Shown in pieces: positions 1 through 8,362 of a stretch of DNA of 64,000 nt. The stretch is taken from the NCBI RefSeq assembly GCF_014395225.1, contig NZ_CP060723.1, positions 4,092,001-4,156,000 of the forward strand. Direction: 5' to 3'. Each line of letters opens with the position of its first letter. The first letter of the stretch is position 1. Source of the stretch: Pedobacter roseus (GTDB taxonomy: Bacteria; Bacteroidota; Bacteroidia; Sphingobacteriales; Sphingobacteriaceae). The notes under the pieces are model-generated. The model saw nothing but the letters and a program-made list of their open reading frames with translations, had not been told where the DNA came from and did no database searches. Position numbers and translations under genes: made by a program.

Positions 1-937
1 AGCTGCTGCTGATGAAATCGGTCAACCATTATACCGTTACATTGGTGGTGTTAATGCCAACACTTTACCGATTCCGATGATGAACATCATTAACGGAGGT
101 TCTCACTCTGATGCACCTATCGCTTTCCAGGAATTTATGATTATGCCGGTTGGCGCTCCTTCATTCTCTGAGGCTTTACGTTGGGGAACTGAAGTTTTCC
201 ATAGCTTGAAAAAAATTCTTCATGATAGAGGTTTATCTACTGCAGTAGGTGATGAAGGTGGTTTTGCACCAACTTTTGATGGTACTGAAGATGCAATTGA
301 AACGGTATTAAAAGCAATTGAAACTGCTGGTTACAAACCAGGTTCACAGATCTGTTTAGCTTTAGACTGTGCTTCATCTGAGTTCTACAAAGATGGTAAA
401 TACGACTATACTAAATTTGAAGGTGCTACTGGTGTAATTCGTTCAAGCGAAGAGCAGGCACAATATTTAGCTGATCTTTCTGCAAAATATCCAATTATCT
501 CTATTGAAGATGGTATGGATGAAAACGACTGGACTGGCTGGAAAAGCTTGACTGATAAAATCGGCGACCATGTTCAATTGGTAGGTGATGATTTATTTGT
601 AACTAACGTTACGCGTTTACAACGTGGTATTGACGAGGCTACTGCTAACTCGATCCTGGTAAAAGTAAACCAGATCGGTTCTTTAACTGAAACCATCAAT
701 GCGGTAACTTTAGCACAAAACAATGGTTATACTTCGGTAATGAGTCACCGTTCTGGCGAAACTGAAGATGTTACGATTGCTGATTTGGCTGTTGCATTAA
801 ACTGCGGACAGATTAAAACCGGTTCTGCATCACGTTCAGACAGGATTGCAAAATACAATCAATTATTACGTATTGAAGAAGAATTAGGTGAAAACGCACG
901 TTTCATCGGTTCGAAATTCAAATATGCTAAGAAATAA
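1..937 (+). CDS. eno: Enolase (phosphopyruvate hydratase), 5'-truncated by window edge
   Basis: This gene interconverts 2-phosphoglycerate and phosphoenolpyruvate in cytosolic glycolysis. Only the C-terminal part is present: the reading frame is already open at base 2 (AAADEIGQPLYRYIGG) and runs to a TAA at 935-937. Visible enolase signatures are MNIINGG, the GDEGGFAP loop with the catalytic Glu, SIEDGMDENDW and GDD (Mg2+ ligands), LVKVNQIG (catalytic Lys) and the SHRSGETED signature. About 311 codons of a roughly 430-residue family are visible, so about 120 N-terminal residues lie outside the window. An intrinsic terminator follows at 1000. Identity is secure. Confidence 0.98.
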   Translation, partial: AAADEIGQPLYRYIGGVNANTLPIPMMNIINGGSHSDAPIAFQEFMIMPVGAPSFSEALRWGTEVFHSLKKILHDRGLSTAVGDEGGFAPTFDGTEDAIETVLKAIETAGYKPGSQICLALDCASSEFYKDGKYDYTKFEGATGVIRSSEEQAQYLADLSAKYPIISIEDGMDENDWTGWKSLTDKIGDHVQLVGDDLFVTNVTRLQRGIDEATANSILVKVNQIGSLTETINAVTLAQNNGYTSVMSHRSGETEDVTIADLAVALNCGQIKTGSASRSDRIAKYNQLLRIEEELGENARFIGSKFKYAKK

Positions 938-999
938 TTTATAATATTGGGTTTAAACCCCAATGCTATAGTGTTAACAAGTTGAAAAACTAATTTGCG

Positions 1000-1038
1000 A
1001 AACATCCGGAGATTTTAAATCTTCGGATGTTTTTATTT
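1000..1038 (+). terminator. Intrinsic terminator after eno
   Basis: Nine-base arms AAACATCCG (1000-1008) and CGGATGTTT (1024-1032) pair, with further AGATT/AATCT pairing inside, followed by a T-rich tract. It sits 63 bp after the enolase stop codon. Confidence 0.85.
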
Positions 1039-1044
1039 TAATAC

Positions 1045-1052
1045 TATATTTG
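1045..1052 (+). promoter_or_regulatory. Candidate Bacteroidota -7 box for the DivIC/FtsB-like gene
   Basis: TATATTTG matches the Bacteroidota -7 consensus TAnnTTTG. It lies just after the eno terminator and about 50 bp before the next start codon. No clean TTTG -33 box is seen at the expected distance, so this is a moderate call. Confidence 0.45.
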
Positions 1053-1103
1053 TTTGTTGGATTTGATCTTCTCAAATCTCACATCTAAAATCTCATATCA
1101 TAT

Positions 1104-1403
1104 ATGAAACGTTTAATAGATCTTTTCCGCAATAAATATTTCCTTGCTACTGTCGCTTTTGCGATGTGGATGCTATTTTTCGACAAAAACGATATGATGT
1201 CGCAGTATGAGTATCGCAGTCAGGCAAATAAATTGCAGGAAGAAAAAGAATATTTCGAGAAAGAAACTGCCCAGGTTAAAAAAGACCTTAACGAACTAAA
1301 TACCAACCTGAATACAGCTGAAAAATTTGCCCGCGAAAAATACTTCATGAAAAAAGACAATGAAGATGTTTTTGTGATTATCCAGGAAGAGAAGAAGGAT
1401 TAG
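1104..1403 (+). CDS. Septum formation initiator family protein (DivIC/FtsB-like)
   Basis: This is a small bitopic membrane protein of 99 residues, probably part of the FtsB/DivIC-FtsL-FtsQ divisome complex. A short basic N-terminus (MKRLIDLFRNKY) is followed by one membrane segment (about residues 13-26) and then a charged coiled coil (about 35-80) rich in Glu, Lys, Gln and Leu. The coil ends in AREKYFMKKDNED, which resembles the conserved A-R-E-x-Y/L element of the family. Length and topology fit. The gene follows enolase, as FtsB-type genes do in many bacteria, and appears to have its own promoter. A specific FtsB versus DivIC assignment cannot be made from sequence alone. Confidence 0.85.
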   Translation: MKRLIDLFRNKYFLATVAFAMWMLFFDKNDMMSQYEYRSQANKLQEEKEYFEKETAQVKKDLNELNTNLNTAEKFAREKYFMKKDNEDVFVIIQEEKKD

Positions 1404-1515
1404 TTTTCAGTTTGGAGTTTTGCGTTGGGAGTTTGGAGTCACCCAACAATTAAACAATCAAACCATAGAACAACTCCTCCGTCAGTTAACCGATTAAACA
1501 ATCAAACAGTTAATC
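1404..1515. repeat. Quasi-repeat spacer (TTGGGAGT and GTTAACCGATTAA phrases)
   Basis: The spacer is made of degenerate copies of two short phrases: TTTGGAGT/TTGGGAGT (1410-1440), then ACAATTAAACAATC and GTTAACCGATTAAACAAT (1445-1515). The same phrases recur in other spacers of this window (17705-17750, 22258-22300, 26570-26680, 28190-28245, 57160-57230). A reading frame open across it from 1425 is judged non-coding. Confidence 0.6.
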
Positions 1516-1520
1516 ATCTA

Positions 1521-2135
1521 ATGCTCCACATTCTTTACATTATCGCCATAACAGCCGAAGCGATGACTGCTGCGCTTTCTGCAGGCAGACGTGATATGGA
1601 TTGGGTAGGTGTTTGTATTATTGCATGGGTAACTGCTTTGGGTGGTGGGACCGTTAGAAATGTATTATTCGGCCATTACCCGATGAGTTGGGTTGAACAT
1701 CCGGAATATTTAGTGATTACAGCGGTAGCGGCCTTACTCGCTGCATTTATCGCATCTATAATGACAAAACTTAAAAAGCTATTTCTTTACCTTGATGCTT
1801 TGGGTTTGGTGGTTTTCACCATAATTGGCTGCCAGGTTGCTCAGGAAATTCATCTACCCTATTTAATTGTACTGTTTAGCGGAATGATTACCGGTTGTGC
1901 AGGCGGCGTACTCCGTGATGTGCTCTGTAATGAAGTTCCATTTCTTTTTAGAAAAGAGATTTATGCGAGTGCAGCGATTGTAACAGGTGCTGTTTATATC
2001 GGTGTAGAACATTTCCATGGGGGTGAGATGTTAGCTACCATTTCGGCGGCTGTTGTTGGATTAGCATTACGCTTACTTTCTATCCGCTTCGAATGGCACA
2101 TGCCTAAGTTTGTTTACAGAGATGAATGGCATTAA
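1521..2135 (+). CDS. Trimeric intracellular cation channel (TRIC) family protein, UPF0126/YicG-like
   Basis: This is an inner-membrane protein of about 204 residues related to bacterial TRIC channels, which conduct K+ and related cations as trimers. It has the family's two-fold pattern: each half carries a glycine-rich helix end followed by an R-[ND]-V motif (ALGGGTVRNVLFG, then AGGVLRDVL), and about seven hydrophobic helices. The ATG at 1521 is chosen because the family starts here (MLHILYIIAI). The in-frame start at 1425 would add 32 residues translated from repeat spacer. Family assignment is strong, while the physiological ion is unknown. Confidence 0.88.
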   Translation: MLHILYIIAITAEAMTAALSAGRRDMDWVGVCIIAWVTALGGGTVRNVLFGHYPMSWVEHPEYLVITAVAALLAAFIASIMTKLKKLFLYLDALGLVVFTIIGCQVAQEIHLPYLIVLFSGMITGCAGGVLRDVLCNEVPFLFRKEIYASAAIVTGAVYIGVEHFHGGEMLATISAAVVGLALRLLSIRFEWHMPKFVYRDEWH

Positions 2136-2218
2136 AGATGAAAAATGGATGAGGGATAACGGACAATGGAAATAGACTAGCTACATCATCCATCTTACAT
2201 CCCAACATTTTACATCAT
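2136..2218. repeat. Imperfect inverted quasi-repeat between convergent genes
   Basis: GATGAAAAATGGATGAGGGAT on the left is mirrored by the complement of ATCATCCATCTTACATCCC and ATTTTACATCATC on the right. It sits between the convergent ends of the TRIC gene and the VWA-like gene, so it could act as a two-way terminator. A related phrase is at 35820-35870. Confidence 0.5.
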
Positions 2219-4303
2219 CTAAAGTTCTCCGTTCCTTTTCCTCAAAAACCACTCTGTACCGAATAAGATCAGCACTAAACCAAATAACCATTTCATATTG
2301 ATGAGTTCATCGTATTTACGGTCCTCGTAGCTGATGGTTTTAATGTTCTCGTTTTTGCCAATTTCATCCGCTATTTTAAGTAGATTTTCGGGCATAAAGA
2401 GCCTGCCATTGCTTTGTTTAGATATGGTATTTAGAAGCTGATGGTTGGCAGTTGTTTGCTGATATTCCGCGATCAGTGTGTTTACGTAGAAACTACCAGA
2501 GGCGGTGAATTTCTTTCCACCCAGTTCTGCATTAGCCATGTAAGAATAATTACCCGCAGGCATGGTTCCGGCATCTAACTGGTAGCCATTTTCAGTTTTA
2601 GAGAAGATATAGTTAAACACTTTTCCGGCTTCATTTTTTACCTGAAGTTTAACTTCCACCTCATTTACAGGTTGATAGCTATCGTTATAAAGCGTAGCAT
2701 TGAACTGGATCGATTCATTTTCATCATAAGCCGATTTCGAGGTAAAAACCTTAAATCTTCGTTTATCATCTTTAACCGAAAGGTATTGAACCGTTTTTGA
2801 AATCAGGTCATTTAAAACCGACTGATTACTTTCATTTTCAGCCTCTGAAAGTTTCCAGCGCCATAGCCCCTCTCCCATCAGGTAACCGGCCTTTAAGCCA
2901 TTTTCATTTGCAAAGAACAATAATGGCTGCTGCGTACTCACTTTGCCGATACGCTGATTAAAAACAGGTGTTGCACCTGCATTTACAGTCAACCTTGCAA
3001 ACGGACTAAGCAAAGGATCGAAAGCCGAAAACTGTTTTTTATCTTCTTCAGTGAGATTAAAACTGGTAAAACCATTGGCAAAATCAGCATATACCTCCTG
3101 AACAGAACCATTGGCTGAACTCAGATTTACCTGATTCTGGATCTGGTTAAAAGCATTGATGTTGCTCTGAGCACCCAAAATGTACCAGATCGGCTTCTTC
3201 AAACCTGCCAATTTTTTTAAAAATACTGACGAAATATTTTGAACATCGGGCAACTGATACAAAACGATTAAATCGAATTTAGACGGATCTGTCGAGTTTA
3301 AATCATCAGCAAGGGCAAGTTTAGCCTCATAGTGTTTATTAAGCGAAATAGCCTCTTTTAATACGCCTAAATCGGGATGCGGTGCAACAGCGGCTAGTAA
3401 AACTTTCTGTCTGCCATCAATCACCTCTACATAAAAAGTCTGAACGTTATTTCGGGTAGTGATTTCATTTTTTAAAGTGCCTAATTGAATGGTATACTTC
3501 TGCACCCCAATTTTACCGGCATGGATCTTAACAGGAACCGTTTTAACAAAAGAATTGCCGCTGATGGATATGCTTTGCTGTTCAATCTTTGCTCCATTCT
3601 GGCTAACCGTTAAAGAGGTATTTTCTCCATCGCTTTGAAAAGCCTGCACCTGCACTTCGATAGTGAAATCGTCATCCAGGTACACAATGTTATTGTAATT
3701 TACATTCGAAATCAACACATCACGCTTCGGGATACTATCCCCTAAAGCAATGGTATAAACCGGTGCATTGATCTGGTTTACGCTATACAAAGGATTTCCA
3801 CCATGGTTAAAAATACCATCAGTAGCTAAAATGATAGCACCAACATTTCGGTTAGTGTATTCATCCCTCACTTTCTGAAAAAAAGCGGAAGCATCGGTTA
3901 ATTTTCCCTGATTTTTAAAATCGAAACCATCGGCAACCTGATCGCCAAAATGAAGCGTTTTTACCTCATATTTATCTGATAGTTTATCCTGTAACATTTT
4001 AAGGTTTTGCTCATATAATTTCTGGTCGAAACCGGTTGCTTTAACCTGACCAACAGACAGAGAATTATCCTGTCCGATAATAATTACCGGTTTATCCAGG
4101 GTATAATTTAAGGTTTTAATGAGGGGAGCAAATATTAACCACGCAATGGTGGTAACCACTACAATCCGCAAGGTCGTTAAACCATATTGAAGTTTTTTAT
4201 CCAGATTTTTGTTACCACGATAAAGCAACCAGGCATACAGCGCGCCTAAAGCCAGGCAACCCAGAAAAGACAAAATAGAAGCACCTGTAAAAAAACCAGT
4301 CAT
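2219..4303 (-). CDS. Large membrane protein with von Willebrand A-like domain
   Basis: This protein of 694 residues has two N-terminal membrane segments (about 5-25 and 40-62) and one C-terminal segment (about 670-688), flanking a long extracytoplasmic part. A partial MIDAS metal-binding motif of the VWA fold follows the second helix (GQDNSLSVG, D-x-S-x-S), with a later LATDGIFN strand. After this come Ig-like beta-rich repeats and a region resembling the glutamine-amidotransferase-like domain often fused to Bacteroidota VWA proteins. Similar proteins occur beside BatA/MoxR-type genes, but none are adjacent here. The exact function is unknown. Confidence 0.7.
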   Translation of the reverse strand: MTGFFTGASILSFLGCLALGALYAWLLYRGNKNLDKKLQYGLTTLRIVVVTTIAWLIFAPLIKTLNYTLDKPVIIIGQDNSLSVGQVKATGFDQKLYEQNLKMLQDKLSDKYEVKTLHFGDQVADGFDFKNQGKLTDASAFFQKVRDEYTNRNVGAIILATDGIFNHGGNPLYSVNQINAPVYTIALGDSIPKRDVLISNVNYNNIVYLDDDFTIEVQVQAFQSDGENTSLTVSQNGAKIEQQSISISGNSFVKTVPVKIHAGKIGVQKYTIQLGTLKNEITTRNNVQTFYVEVIDGRQKVLLAAVAPHPDLGVLKEAISLNKHYEAKLALADDLNSTDPSKFDLIVLYQLPDVQNISSVFLKKLAGLKKPIWYILGAQSNINAFNQIQNQVNLSSANGSVQEVYADFANGFTSFNLTEEDKKQFSAFDPLLSPFARLTVNAGATPVFNQRIGKVSTQQPLLFFANENGLKAGYLMGEGLWRWKLSEAENESNQSVLNDLISKTVQYLSVKDDKRRFKVFTSKSAYDENESIQFNATLYNDSYQPVNEVEVKLQVKNEAGKVFNYIFSKTENGYQLDAGTMPAGNYSYMANAELGGKKFTASGSFYVNTLIAEYQQTTANHQLLNTISKQSNGRLFMPENLLKIADEIGKNENIKTISYEDRKYDELINMKWLFGLVLILFGTEWFLRKRNGEL

Positions 4304-4558
4304 AATTCATAAAGATGGTAATTTTAGGGAAATTTTCAAGATTATTAACCATAAAGAATTTATACTAACACTAAAAACACCTATTCTTTTAACCACCGAG
4401 TGCACCGAGTTTTACACTGAGGACCACAGAGGACCTAAACCTTTTTAAGCTCCCGACTCTGTGTACTTCGTGCCTTTTCTCTGTGACCTTTGTGGTAAAA
4501 AAATAGAACGCTATGCGCTCTGTGGTTAAATTCCTATTTTTAAACCAAATCAATCTTT
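4304..4558. repeat. Spacer of ACCACAGAGG/CTCTGTGG quasi-repeats
   Basis: From about 4390 to 4540 the divergent spacer carries CCACCGAGTGCACCGAG, ACTGAGGACCACAGAGGACC, and then inverted counterparts such as CTCTGTGTACTTCGTGCC, CTCTGTGACCTTTGTGG and CTCTGTGGTTAA. Related text is at 17813-17845, 18290-18325, 36025-36050, 36170-36195 and 62450-62510. No gene or clear promoter box was found here. Confidence 0.55.
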
Positions 4559-5290
4559 ATGAAATTAATCTGTTTAACATTTCTGTTATCTCTAAGCCTT
4601 ATGGTGAATGCCCAAAATTTTAAAGCCACGCAAATCAAATTCGAAAGAGTAGAAAAGGCATACAGCGAAAAATGGGAAACATTAAGAAAGTTTGTTCAGG
4701 CAGGTGGTTATGGTGATCAGTTCTCGATGGTAATTAATGCTTATAAAACAGAGGGAAAACTGGAAGTATGGTTAAAGAATAATTCGGCCAAAACCTATTC
4801 GCTATTCAGAACTTATGATTTCTGTGCGCATTCTGGCACCATTGGTCCGAAAGTATTTGAAGGCGATGGACAAACGCCGGAAGGATTTTATTATGTTAAC
4901 GTTTTTAATCCCATGAGTAATTTTCATCTATCCTTAGGCGTAAATTATCCAAATACAGTAGATTATGCCAGAACAGGGAAAGATAGAAAGCCTGGAAGCG
5001 ATATCTACATCCATGGTAATTGTGTAACGGTTGGCTGTATACCTTTAACCGATGAAAAAATTAAAGAAGTATATATTTTGGGCGTTGAAGCCAGAAATGC
5101 TGGTCAGGAAAAGATTCCGGTAAACATCTATCCTTTCAAAATGACGGAAGGAAATATCAAAAAATATAGTGCTCAATTCCCGGTGCAGGCGAACTTTTGG
5201 AAATCGTTACAAGCAGGATATTTAGCTTTTGAGAAGAATCAAACGCAACCTAACGTTAGTGAGGTAAAAGGGAAATATGTTGTAAAATAG
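4559..5290 (+). CDS. L,D-transpeptidase (YkuD/YafK type)
   Basis: A secreted or periplasmic peptidoglycan enzyme of 243 residues. L,D-transpeptidases make 3-3 cross-links, attach proteins to peptidoglycan or cleave such links. Residues 1-19 form a signal peptide (hydrophobic core, then VNAQ). The YkuD catalytic signature is HGNCVTVGC with His152 and nucleophile Cys160, preceded by a TPEGFYYV strand typical of the YafK-like branch. The stretch between 19 and 70 is charged and may be helical. The gene is separately transcribed, divergent from the VWA-like gene and convergent with fabG. Cross-linking versus hydrolysis cannot be told from sequence. Confidence 0.88.
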   Translation: MKLICLTFLLSLSLMVNAQNFKATQIKFERVEKAYSEKWETLRKFVQAGGYGDQFSMVINAYKTEGKLEVWLKNNSAKTYSLFRTYDFCAHSGTIGPKVFEGDGQTPEGFYYVNVFNPMSNFHLSLGVNYPNTVDYARTGKDRKPGSDIYIHGNCVTVGCIPLTDEKIKEVYILGVEARNAGQEKIPVNIYPFKMTEGNIKKYSAQFPVQANFWKSLQAGYLAFEKNQTQPNVSEVKGKYVVK

Positions 5291-5301
5291 TAGAAAAGTT
5301 A

Positions 5302-5357
5302 AAAGGTTGGAAAGTTGAAATGTTCTGTTCCCAAAACCTTTCAACCTTCCAACCTTT
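5302..5357. terminator. Two-way hairpin terminator between L,D-transpeptidase gene and fabG
   Basis: A 19-base arm (AAAGGTTGGAAAGTTGAAA, 5302-5320) pairs with 5339-5357 with a single mismatch, around an 18-nt loop. It lies between convergent genes and is built from the GTTGGAAAGTTGAAA quasi-repeat phrase that recurs at 6118-6165. Confidence 0.7.
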
Positions 5358-5373
5358 CAATCCCTTAACCCTC

Positions 5374-6117
5374 TTACAGCATCCCACCGCAAACAGACAA
5401 AGTTTGTCCGGTTACGTAAGCGCTCATATCAGAAGCTAAAAACACGCAAACGTTGGCAATATCTTCCGTTTCACCAGCGCGTTTTAATGGAATATCTTTT
5501 TCCCAGCCTTCAACAACTTTTGGATCTAAAACCTCAGTCATTTCGGTACGGATAAAACCTGGTGCAACTACGTTGGCACGGATATTTCTCGAACCTAACT
5601 CTTTAGCAACCGATTTGGTGAAACCAATGATACCTGCTTTTGAAGCCGCATAATTGGCCTGACCAGCATTACCTGTAATACCCACAACCGAACTCATATT
5701 GATAAATACACCTTTACGGGCTTTCATCATTACTTTAGAAGCCGCTTTGGTTACGTTGAAAATCGATTTTAAGTTAATGTTGATGACATCATCCCAGTTT
5801 TCCTCGCTCATGCGCATCAACAAACCATCTTTGGTAATACCAGCATTGTTTACTACAATATCAATGGTACCGAATTCGGCAACAATATCGGTGATCAATT
5901 GCTCTGCTTCTGCAAATTTAGAAGCGTCAGAACGGTAACCTTTAACTTTTGTTCCAAAGCTTTGTAATTCCTGCTCTAAAGCCTCACCTTTTTCTACTGA
6001 TGATAAATATGTAAAAGCTACATTAGCGCCCTGCTCGGCAAATTTTTCAGCTATTTTACGGCCGATCCCTTTTGATGCACCTGTAATTAATGCTGTTTTT
6101 CCTTCTAATAATTTCAT
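5374..6117 (-). CDS. fabG: 3-oxoacyl-[acyl-carrier-protein] reductase FabG
   Basis: A cytosolic NADPH-dependent short-chain dehydrogenase (247 residues) that reduces 3-oxoacyl-ACP in type II fatty-acid elongation. The nucleotide-binding TGASKGIG is at residues 12-19, NNAG at 90-93 and the catalytic triad Ser143, Tyr156, Lys160 (YAASK). The C-terminus YVTGQTLSVCGGML fits FabG closely, as do the length and the NIRANVVAPGFI strand. It stands alone, without a fab operon. Other short-chain dehydrogenases share these motifs, but the overall match to FabG is strong. Confidence 0.93.
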   Translation of the reverse strand: MKLLEGKTALITGASKGIGRKIAEKFAEQGANVAFTYLSSVEKGEALEQELQSFGTKVKGYRSDASKFAEAEQLITDIVAEFGTIDIVVNNAGITKDGLLMRMSEENWDDVININLKSIFNVTKAASKVMMKARKGVFINMSSVVGITGNAGQANYAASKAGIIGFTKSVAKELGSRNIRANVVAPGFIRTEMTEVLDPKVVEGWEKDIPLKRAGETEDIANVCVFLASDMSAYVTGQTLSVCGGML

Positions 6118-6165
6118 TATGAAATGTTGTAAAGTTGAAATGTTTTAATGTTGTAAAGTTATAAT
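6118..6165. repeat. GTTGTAAAGTTGAAATG quasi-repeat upstream of fabG
   Basis: Degenerate tandem text, GAAATGTTGTAAAGTTGAAATG followed by TTTTAATGTTGTAAAGTT, occupies the fabG leader. It is the same phrase as the hairpin at the gene's 3' end (5302-5357). Confidence 0.5.
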
Positions 6166-6181
6166 TTATAGCAATAAAAGA

Positions 6182-6550
6182 TTATGCTTTTTTCTGGCTA
6201 AGCTGAAAAATGTTCCCCTCTATGTCCTCCCCATCGCAAAAAAGAAAATCAATGCCTTCAAAAGATTTGATATCTTTCATTTTTGCACCTCTTTCTATAA
6301 GTCGTTTTCGAACCTCTTCAATATTTTCTTCAATACTAAAAACTAGTTTCACATTACTTTCTGCACGAAAAGAATCCTCATTTCTGAATGATTCCCCAAT
6401 CCGATGAAAAGCAATTTCGATGACTCCCGCGTTGAAAACCAGCCACTTGTTTTCAATTTCTTCTATTAACGAAAAATTAAAAACGGACTGATAAAAGACC
6501 TTTAAGGCACCAATATCATTACCAAATAAAATTATTCTGCTCAGTTTCAT
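6182..6550 (-). CDS. VOC family (glyoxalase/bleomycin-resistance fold) protein
   Basis: A single-domain protein of 122 residues with the beta-alpha-beta-beta-beta halves of the vicinal-oxygen-chelate superfamily. The first half starts KLSRIILFGNDIGALKVFYQ and the second includes KLVFSIEENIEEVRKRL and FLFCDGEDIEGNIFQLSQ. The final strand D-P-[ED]-G-N-xF pattern is present here as DIEGNIFQL. The metal-ligand His is not obvious at the N-terminus, so it may not be a classical glyoxalase. It lies 9 bp downstream of the agmatine deiminase gene and is probably cotranscribed. The substrate is unknown. Confidence 0.8.
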   Translation of the reverse strand: MKLSRIILFGNDIGALKVFYQSVFNFSLIEEIENKWLVFNAGVIEIAFHRIGESFRNEDSFRAESNVKLVFSIEENIEEVRKRLIERGAKMKDIKSFEGIDFLFCDGEDIEGNIFQLSQKKA

Positions 6551-6559
6551 ATCAATAAA

Positions 6560-7636
6560 TTATAACGCCGGTTCCTGCTGACTTAAACAATGAAAACTTC
6601 CCAATCCCCAAATAATATCGACTGAGTTGATTCCAATCACTTTGCGATCAGGGAAACAGCCCTGAATAATATCCAAAGCTTTTTGGTCATTTACATCATC
6701 AAAAACCGGAACAATTACCGCAGCATTAGCAATGTAAAAGTTAGCGTAAGATGCAGGCAAACGGGTATCATCGTAAATTACTGGTGAAGGCATCGGTAAC
6801 TCAATAATTTTTAATGATCTGCCATCTTTCAGTTTCATTGCTCTTAAAGCCTCCAAATTCTCTTGTAACAGCACATAGTTTTCATCTGAAGGATTACTTT
6901 CTACAACCGTTAAAACCGTATCCTCGTTTACAAAACGTGTAATATCATCAATATGTCCATCGGTATCATCACCTACAATTCCATCGCCTAACCATAAAAC
7001 CTGATCCTGTCCATAATATTCAAGCAAATATTTTTCTATCTGCTCTTTAGTTAAATGTGGATTACGGTTTTCATTCAATAAACAAGCTGTGGTGGTTAAA
7101 ACCGTACCTGCTCCGTTAAACTCTACCGAACCACCTTCCATTACAATATCTGGTGTAAATAAAGGTAAATCGAAATGTTTGGCAATTTTGGTCGGAATTA
7201 CATCATCAAGATCGAACGGAGGATATTTACCACCCCATGCGTTGTAACCCCAATCTACCACTGCCTTTTCGTTACTTTTAAGCAAAAATGCAGGGCCATG
7301 ATCACGGCACCAGGCATCATTGGTTTCATTAAAATAAAATTCAATCTGGCTTAAATCGGCATCTACTTTGGTTAATTCAGAAACAGCAAAAGCTTTCATT
7401 TCTTCATCTTTCACATTGATACGCACTTTTTCGCCTTCAGCAACAGCTTTAATAAACTGGCAATACGGTTCATAAATGGTTTCGATTTTATCTGGCCAGG
7501 AGGCTTCTTTATGTGGCCAGCTTAACCAGGTTGCCTCATGTTTAGCCCATTCGGCAGGGAAAGCATAACCTTGCTGCTTTGGCGAATAATCGAACTGATT
7601 GATATTTAAATCTTTTCTTGGAGGAAAGTTTGACAT
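6560..7636 (-). CDS. aguA: Agmatine deiminase family protein
   Basis: This cytosolic enzyme hydrolyses agmatine to N-carbamoylputrescine and ammonia, a step from arginine to putrescine. The protein has 358 residues, the family's usual length. Guanidine-modifying-enzyme motifs are present: ATWLSWPHKEASW, WCRDHGPAFL, MEGGSVEFNG, GDDTDGHIDD and the C-terminal GLGSFHCLSQQEP with catalytic Cys350. N-carbamoylputrescine amidase, the next enzyme, is encoded upstream at 8363-9238 on the same strand, which supports this role over a bacterial peptidyl-arginine deiminase. A four-helix-bundle gene separates the two. Confidence 0.92.
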   Translation of the reverse strand: MSNFPPRKDLNINQFDYSPKQQGYAFPAEWAKHEATWLSWPHKEASWPDKIETIYEPYCQFIKAVAEGEKVRINVKDEEMKAFAVSELTKVDADLSQIEFYFNETNDAWCRDHGPAFLLKSNEKAVVDWGYNAWGGKYPPFDLDDVIPTKIAKHFDLPLFTPDIVMEGGSVEFNGAGTVLTTTACLLNENRNPHLTKEQIEKYLLEYYGQDQVLWLGDGIVGDDTDGHIDDITRFVNEDTVLTVVESNPSDENYVLLQENLEALRAMKLKDGRSLKIIELPMPSPVIYDDTRLPASYANFYIANAAVIVPVFDDVNDQKALDIIQGCFPDRKVIGINSVDIIWGLGSFHCLSQQEPAL

Positions 7637-7785
7637 AGTTTTTAAAGTCCGAAAGTCGGGTGTCCGAAGTCGGATGATTTAGTGTTTTATTTTTAAAAGT
7701 CCGAAATTCGGGCGTCCGAGGTCGGATGATTTTGTGTATCCATAAACCGCCAATATCGCCGGACTTCGATCTTCCGATCTCCGAC
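7637..7785. repeat. GTCCGAAAGTCGG quasi-repeats, left flank of four-helix-bundle gene
   Basis: Degenerate copies of GTCCGAAAGTCGGGTGTCCG (7647-7666 and 7699-7720) are followed by the phrase in reverse orientation (GGACTTCGATCTTCCGATC, 7762-7780). Matching copies lie on the other side of the gene at 8143-8167 and 8330-8361. Confidence 0.65.
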
Positions 7786-8139
7786 TCAATTCAGCGATTT
7801 GATTAAAGCAGAAATCATAACCAAAATCTCTCCGCAAGATTTATAATGTTTCTGAAAAATTTCTTCTTTTATATATTTTCTTCTTATGGCAAGGTGCAAA
7901 CAATTCACCACTTCGATATCTGATCTAAGGGCATAACCTAAAAATCTTTTAAATTCAGGATTACTCTGACCCGTGCTTCCCTCGGCTATATTCATTGAAA
8001 TCGAATCTGCAGCACGTTTAGCCTGCGATGTTAAAACATAAACCTCCTCTTTTGGAAAAGCTTTGGTCATATTGTCGATTTCATCAGCTAAATCTAAAGC
8101 CTTTTGCCAAACCTTAAGTTTTTCAAATTTGAATGCCAT
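7786..8139 (-). CDS. Four-helix-bundle protein (23S rRNA intervening-sequence protein family)
   Basis: A 117-residue, all-helical protein of the family first noticed inside intervening sequences of 23S rRNA genes and now found widely as single genes. The hallmark text is present: FEKLKVWQKALDLADEI at the N-terminus and QAKRAADSISMNIAEGS in helix two, then FLGYALRSDIEVVNCLHLA. Its molecular role is unknown. It interrupts the two-gene putrescine pathway and is bracketed by inverted copies of a TCCGAAGTCCG-type repeat, which suggests it arrived as a small mobile unit. Family call is firm and no function is claimed. Confidence 0.9.
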   Translation of the reverse strand: MAFKFEKLKVWQKALDLADEIDNMTKAFPKEEVYVLTSQAKRAADSISMNIAEGSTGQSNPEFKRFLGYALRSDIEVVNCLHLAIRRKYIKEEIFQKHYKSCGEILVMISALIKSLN

Positions 8140-8362
8140 AATTAAGTCCGAAAGTCGGAGGTCCGAAGTTATAATTTATTAGAAATACACTAACAAATTA
8201 CAATTTCTTATAATGCAATCCAAAACTTTAGGATTTTCTAACAGCATCCAAGCCTTTCACCTCCAGTTCCCCACCTCCAACTTCTCATGGGCCTTTCAGA
8301 TTTTTGCAACTTGCAGGTGTGCTCTTTGGCCTCCGTCTTCGGTCTTCCGACCTCCGACTTTT
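8140..8362. repeat. Right flank of four-helix-bundle gene: quasi-repeats
   Basis: GTCCGAAAGTCGGAGGTCCG follows the gene's start (8145-8164). Further right are CACCTCCAGTTCCCCACCTCC (about 8259-8280) and CTTCGGTCTTCCGACCTCCG (about 8337-8357). No credible coding content is seen. Confidence 0.6.

Noticed and set aside
1425..1520. Upstream extension of the TRIC-family gene by 32 codons.
   Set aside because: The extra codons are quasi-repeat spacer, and family members start at the MLHILY position.
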